Source: Chitinophagaceae bacterium
Lineage (GTDB): Bacteria; Bacteroidota; Bacteroidia; Chitinophagales; Chitinophagaceae
DNA: 64,000 nt
Assembly (NCBI GenBank): GCA_020403455.1
Contig: JADBXP010000012.1
Coordinates: 1-64,000, forward strand
Reading direction: 5' to 3'
Shown here: piece after piece, positions 61,827 to 64,000 of the stretch
Layout: each line of letters opens with the position of its first letter
Numbering within the stretch: the stretch's first letter is position 1
Notes under the pieces: model-generated
The model's database searches: none
The model's input: only the letters and a program-made list of their open reading frames with translations
Told to the model about the DNA's origin: nothing
Translations under genes and position numbers: made by a program

Positions 61827-64000
61827 ATGGCTAAACAAACTGAATTACGCAGGGCACAGGCACTGGAATACCATGCCAGCGGCCGACCCGGCAAAATTGA
61901 AGTGGTTCCTACCAAGGAAGCCAAAACGCAACGTGACTTATCATTGGCATACAGTCCGGGCGTCGCAGAACCTTGCAAAGAGATTGCAGCAAACCCTGAA
62001 GATGTCTATAAATACACAGCAAAGAGTAACTTGGTTGCTGTTATAACCAATGGAACAGCAGTTCTTGGTTTGGGTGATATCGGACCTGCTGCCAGCAAAC
62101 CGGTGATGGAAGGGAAGGGAGTGCTTTTCAAAATTTTTGCCGACATCGATGTATTTGACATAGAAATAGATGAAAAAGATCCGGATAAATTTGTTCAGAT
62201 TGTAAAAGCGTTGGGCCCGACTTTTGGCGGAATAAACCTGGAAGATATCAAAGCACCCGAGTGTTTTTATATTGAAAAACAATTGCGGGAACAGATGAAC
62301 ATCCCGGTGATGCATGATGACCAGCACGGTACAGCCATCATCAGCAGTGCAGCACTGTTGAATGCTTTGGAGTTACAGAAGAAAAAAATCGAAAAAGTAA
62401 AGTTCGTGGTCAATGGCGCAGGAGCTGCAGCCATGGCTTGTGTTCAACTCTATGTTGCGCTGGGAGCACGCTACAGTAACTTTATCTTGTTTGATAAGGA
62501 TGGTGTTCTGCATACCGGAAGAACAGACCTGGGTGAAATTCAACGCAAGTATGCTGTCGAAAAAGCAAATTGGACCCTGGACAAGGCGATGAAAGATGCA
62601 GATGTTTTTCTGGGGTTGAGTGTGGGTAATGTGGTTACAACCGAGATGATAAAATCTATGGCAAAAAATCCTATTGTTTTTGCCATGGCCAATCCGGATC
62701 CGGAAATCACTTACGACCTGGCTACTTCTGTTCGAAAGGACATTATAATGGCAACGGGGCGCTCCGATTATCCGAATATGGTAAACAACGTATTGGGCTT
62801 CCCATATATCTTCCGAGGTGCACTTGATGTTCGTGCCACGCAGATCAATGAGCCCATGAAGCTGGCTGCCGTTCATGCCCTTGCAGGACTAGCCAAGTTG
62901 CCGGTACCTGATATCGTGAACATGGCATACAATCAACAAAACATGGCGTTCGGTCCGGAATACATCATCCCCAAACCCCTGGATCCCCGATTGTTATCTG
63001 CAGTGGCTCCCGCAGTTGCTCAGGCTGCAATGGACAGTGGAGTGGCTCAAAAAATGATAACTGATAAAGAGGCCTATGAAGTTGAATTGAATAAACGTCT
63101 GGGCCTCGACAATCAATTGATGCGTGTTCTGGGAAATAAGGCCAGAAGAGATCCAAAACGTTTGTTGTTTGCAGAAGCGGATAACCAGAAAATATTAAAG
63201 GCCGCCAGTATTCTATATGATGAAGGCATCGCTTATCCTATTTTGTTGGGTGACCCCGTTAAAATTGGTCAGATAGCAGACGAGAATAATATTGATCTGA
63301 CCGATATTCCAATCATTGATCCACGCAGTGATGAACAGGAAGCAAAACGAGAATTCTATGGCCAACTTTTTTTCAAAAAGCGCCAGCGCAAAGGTGTCAA
63401 CCATTATGAGAGTGTTAAGCTGATGAAAGACAGAAATCATTTTGGTTGCATGATGGTGGAAACCGGCGATGCAGATGCTATGTTGAGCGGGCTTACCAAA
63501 AATTATGCAGAAGCAATTCGGCCTGCACTTCAAATTATTGGTACAGAGGAGGGGGTAAAGAAGATTGCCGGTATGTATCTGTTGCTGACGAAAAAAGGAC
63601 CCTTGTTCCTGGCAGATACTACTGTAAATTTTAATCCTACAGCTGAAGAATTAGCCGACATTACTCAGATCGTTGCTAAGGAAGTTAGAAATTTTAATCT
63701 GACACCGCGAATTGCCATGCTGAGCTACAGCAATTTTGGTAGCAGTGATTCTGCTGAAGCAAGGGTGGTAGCTGAGGCAACCAGGTTGCTCAAGCAGCGC
63801 AATCCTTCGATGATTGTAGATGGAGAAATGCAGGGAAGTCTGGCTTTCAATAAAGAGATTTTGCGAGATAATTATCCATTCAGTGAATTAGTAGATAAAG
63901 AAGTAAATGTTTTAATCTTCCCTAACCTCACTGCAGGAAACGTATCGTACAACCTCCTCAAGGAAATTGGAGGTGCAGATGCAATTGGTCCGATATTATT
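61827..64000 (+). CDS. maeB: NADP-dependent malic enzyme, MaeB type (3'-truncated by the window)
   Basis: An ORF from the ATG at 61827 runs off the right edge without a stop after 724 codons. The malic-enzyme half has Y-S-P-G-V-A-E-P-C near residue 42, the catalytic Lys/Asp region K-A-P-E-C-F and H-D-D-Q-H-G-T-A near 155-162, and the nucleotide motif V-V-N-G-A-G-A-A-A near 193. From about residue 430 a phosphotransacetylase-like domain follows (K-R-L-L-F-A-E-A). It decarboxylates malate to pyruvate; the second domain is usually regulatory. Full length should be about 760 residues, so only a few tens of codons are missing. 83 bp separate it from the M20 gene. Confidence 0.95.
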   Translation, partial: MAKQTELRRAQALEYHASGRPGKIEVVPTKEAKTQRDLSLAYSPGVAEPCKEIAANPEDVYKYTAKSNLVAVITNGTAVLGLGDIGPAASKPVMEGKGVLFKIFADIDVFDIEIDEKDPDKFVQIVKALGPTFGGINLEDIKAPECFYIEKQLREQMNIPVMHDDQHGTAIISSAALLNALELQKKKIEKVKFVVNGAGAAAMACVQLYVALGARYSNFILFDKDGVLHTGRTDLGEIQRKYAVEKANWTLDKAMKDADVFLGLSVGNVVTTEMIKSMAKNPIVFAMANPDPEITYDLATSVRKDIIMATGRSDYPNMVNNVLGFPYIFRGALDVRATQINEPMKLAAVHALAGLAKLPVPDIVNMAYNQQNMAFGPEYIIPKPLDPRLLSAVAPAVAQAAMDSGVAQKMITDKEAYEVELNKRLGLDNQLMRVLGNKARRDPKRLLFAEADNQKILKAASILYDEGIAYPILLGDPVKIGQIADENNIDLTDIPIIDPRSDEQEAKREFYGQLFFKKRQRKGVNHYESVKLMKDRNHFGCMMVETGDADAMLSGLTKNYAEAIRPALQIIGTEEGVKKIAGMYLLLTKKGPLFLADTTVNFNPTAEELADITQIVAKEVRNFNLTPRIAMLSYSNFGSSDSAEARVVAEATRLLKQRNPSMIVDGEMQGSLAFNKEILRDNYPFSELVDKEVNVLIFPNLTAGNVSYNLLKEIGGADAIGPIL

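Overview
The window looks like chromosome from a Bacteroidota bacterium, most likely family Chitinophagaceae. The signs are a SusC-style TonB receptor with an N-terminal carboxypeptidase-regulatory domain, a fused alpha/beta E1 of a branched-chain-type 2-oxoacid dehydrogenase, DUF1573 proteins, an extended SecA with a SEC-C tail, a MaeB-type malic enzyme and short A/T-rich intergenic regions. The genus is inferred from protein style only; no rRNA is present.

Positions 1-147 are a boundary: a few codons of a leftward ORF that may be an IS4-type transposase, then a strong hairpin terminator. Positions 148-28927 form a dense catabolic or detoxification island. It holds an SDR, an MFS carrier and a MarR regulator (148-2693). 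A leftward operon follows with a nitrilase-fold protein, an aldehyde dehydrogenase and an exported CpcT-like protein (5817-2708). Next come an FAD oxidoreductase, an alpha/beta-hydrolase-fold protein, and an enone-type reductase with two exported proteins (8202-11202). A TonB receptor without SusD, then a second reductase with a second MFS carrier, lead to a twelve-gene rightward operon (16803-28927). That operon encodes a lipocalin-like protein, both subunits of an aconitase-family hydro-lyase, an HpcH/HpaI aldolase, a HapK-like small protein, an SDR, hydantoinase-type HyuA and HyuB separated by an exported LolA-like protein, a methyltransferase, two small proteins and a third MFS carrier.

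Four near-identical palindromes (TTAGTTAA-n5-TTAACTAA, with one arm mismatch in two of them) and one weaker copy lie just upstream of the transcription units of this island and nowhere else that I noticed. They are most simply the operators of the MarR protein at 2226-2693 and would make the island one regulon. The proposed route is uptake by the TonB receptor, periplasmic handling by exported proteins, inner-membrane import by MFS carriers, then reduction, hydration/dehydration, ATP-dependent hydrolysis or carboxylation, retro-aldol cleavage and aldehyde oxidation. I saw no ring-opening dioxygenase, P450 or CoA ligase in it. Several members (nitrilase fold, alpha/beta-hydrolase fold, one SDR, hydro-lyase small subunit) lack the standard catalytic residues of their families. 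The substrate cannot be named from sequence alone.

Positions 29000-30985 hold a Gfo/Idh/MocA oxidoreductase and a Tat-exported sugar-isomerase-like TIM barrel. From 31003 onward the content is mostly ordinary chromosome: O-antigen ligase/TPR protein, cold-shock protein, an outer-membrane beta-barrel protein, an aminotransferase, two DUF1573 proteins, the fused 2-oxoacid dehydrogenase E1, a DCC-family protein, YebC, an amino-acid permease, a dicarboxylate symporter, DedA, two tandem MFS paralogues of the carrier in the island, a glycosyltransferase 9, malate dehydrogenase, a thioredoxin-like protein, an MlaF-type ATPase, LysA, ScpB, ATP synthase gamma, SecA, DeoC, a SPOR protein, an M20 amidohydrolase and the first 724 codons of a malic enzyme that runs off the right edge.
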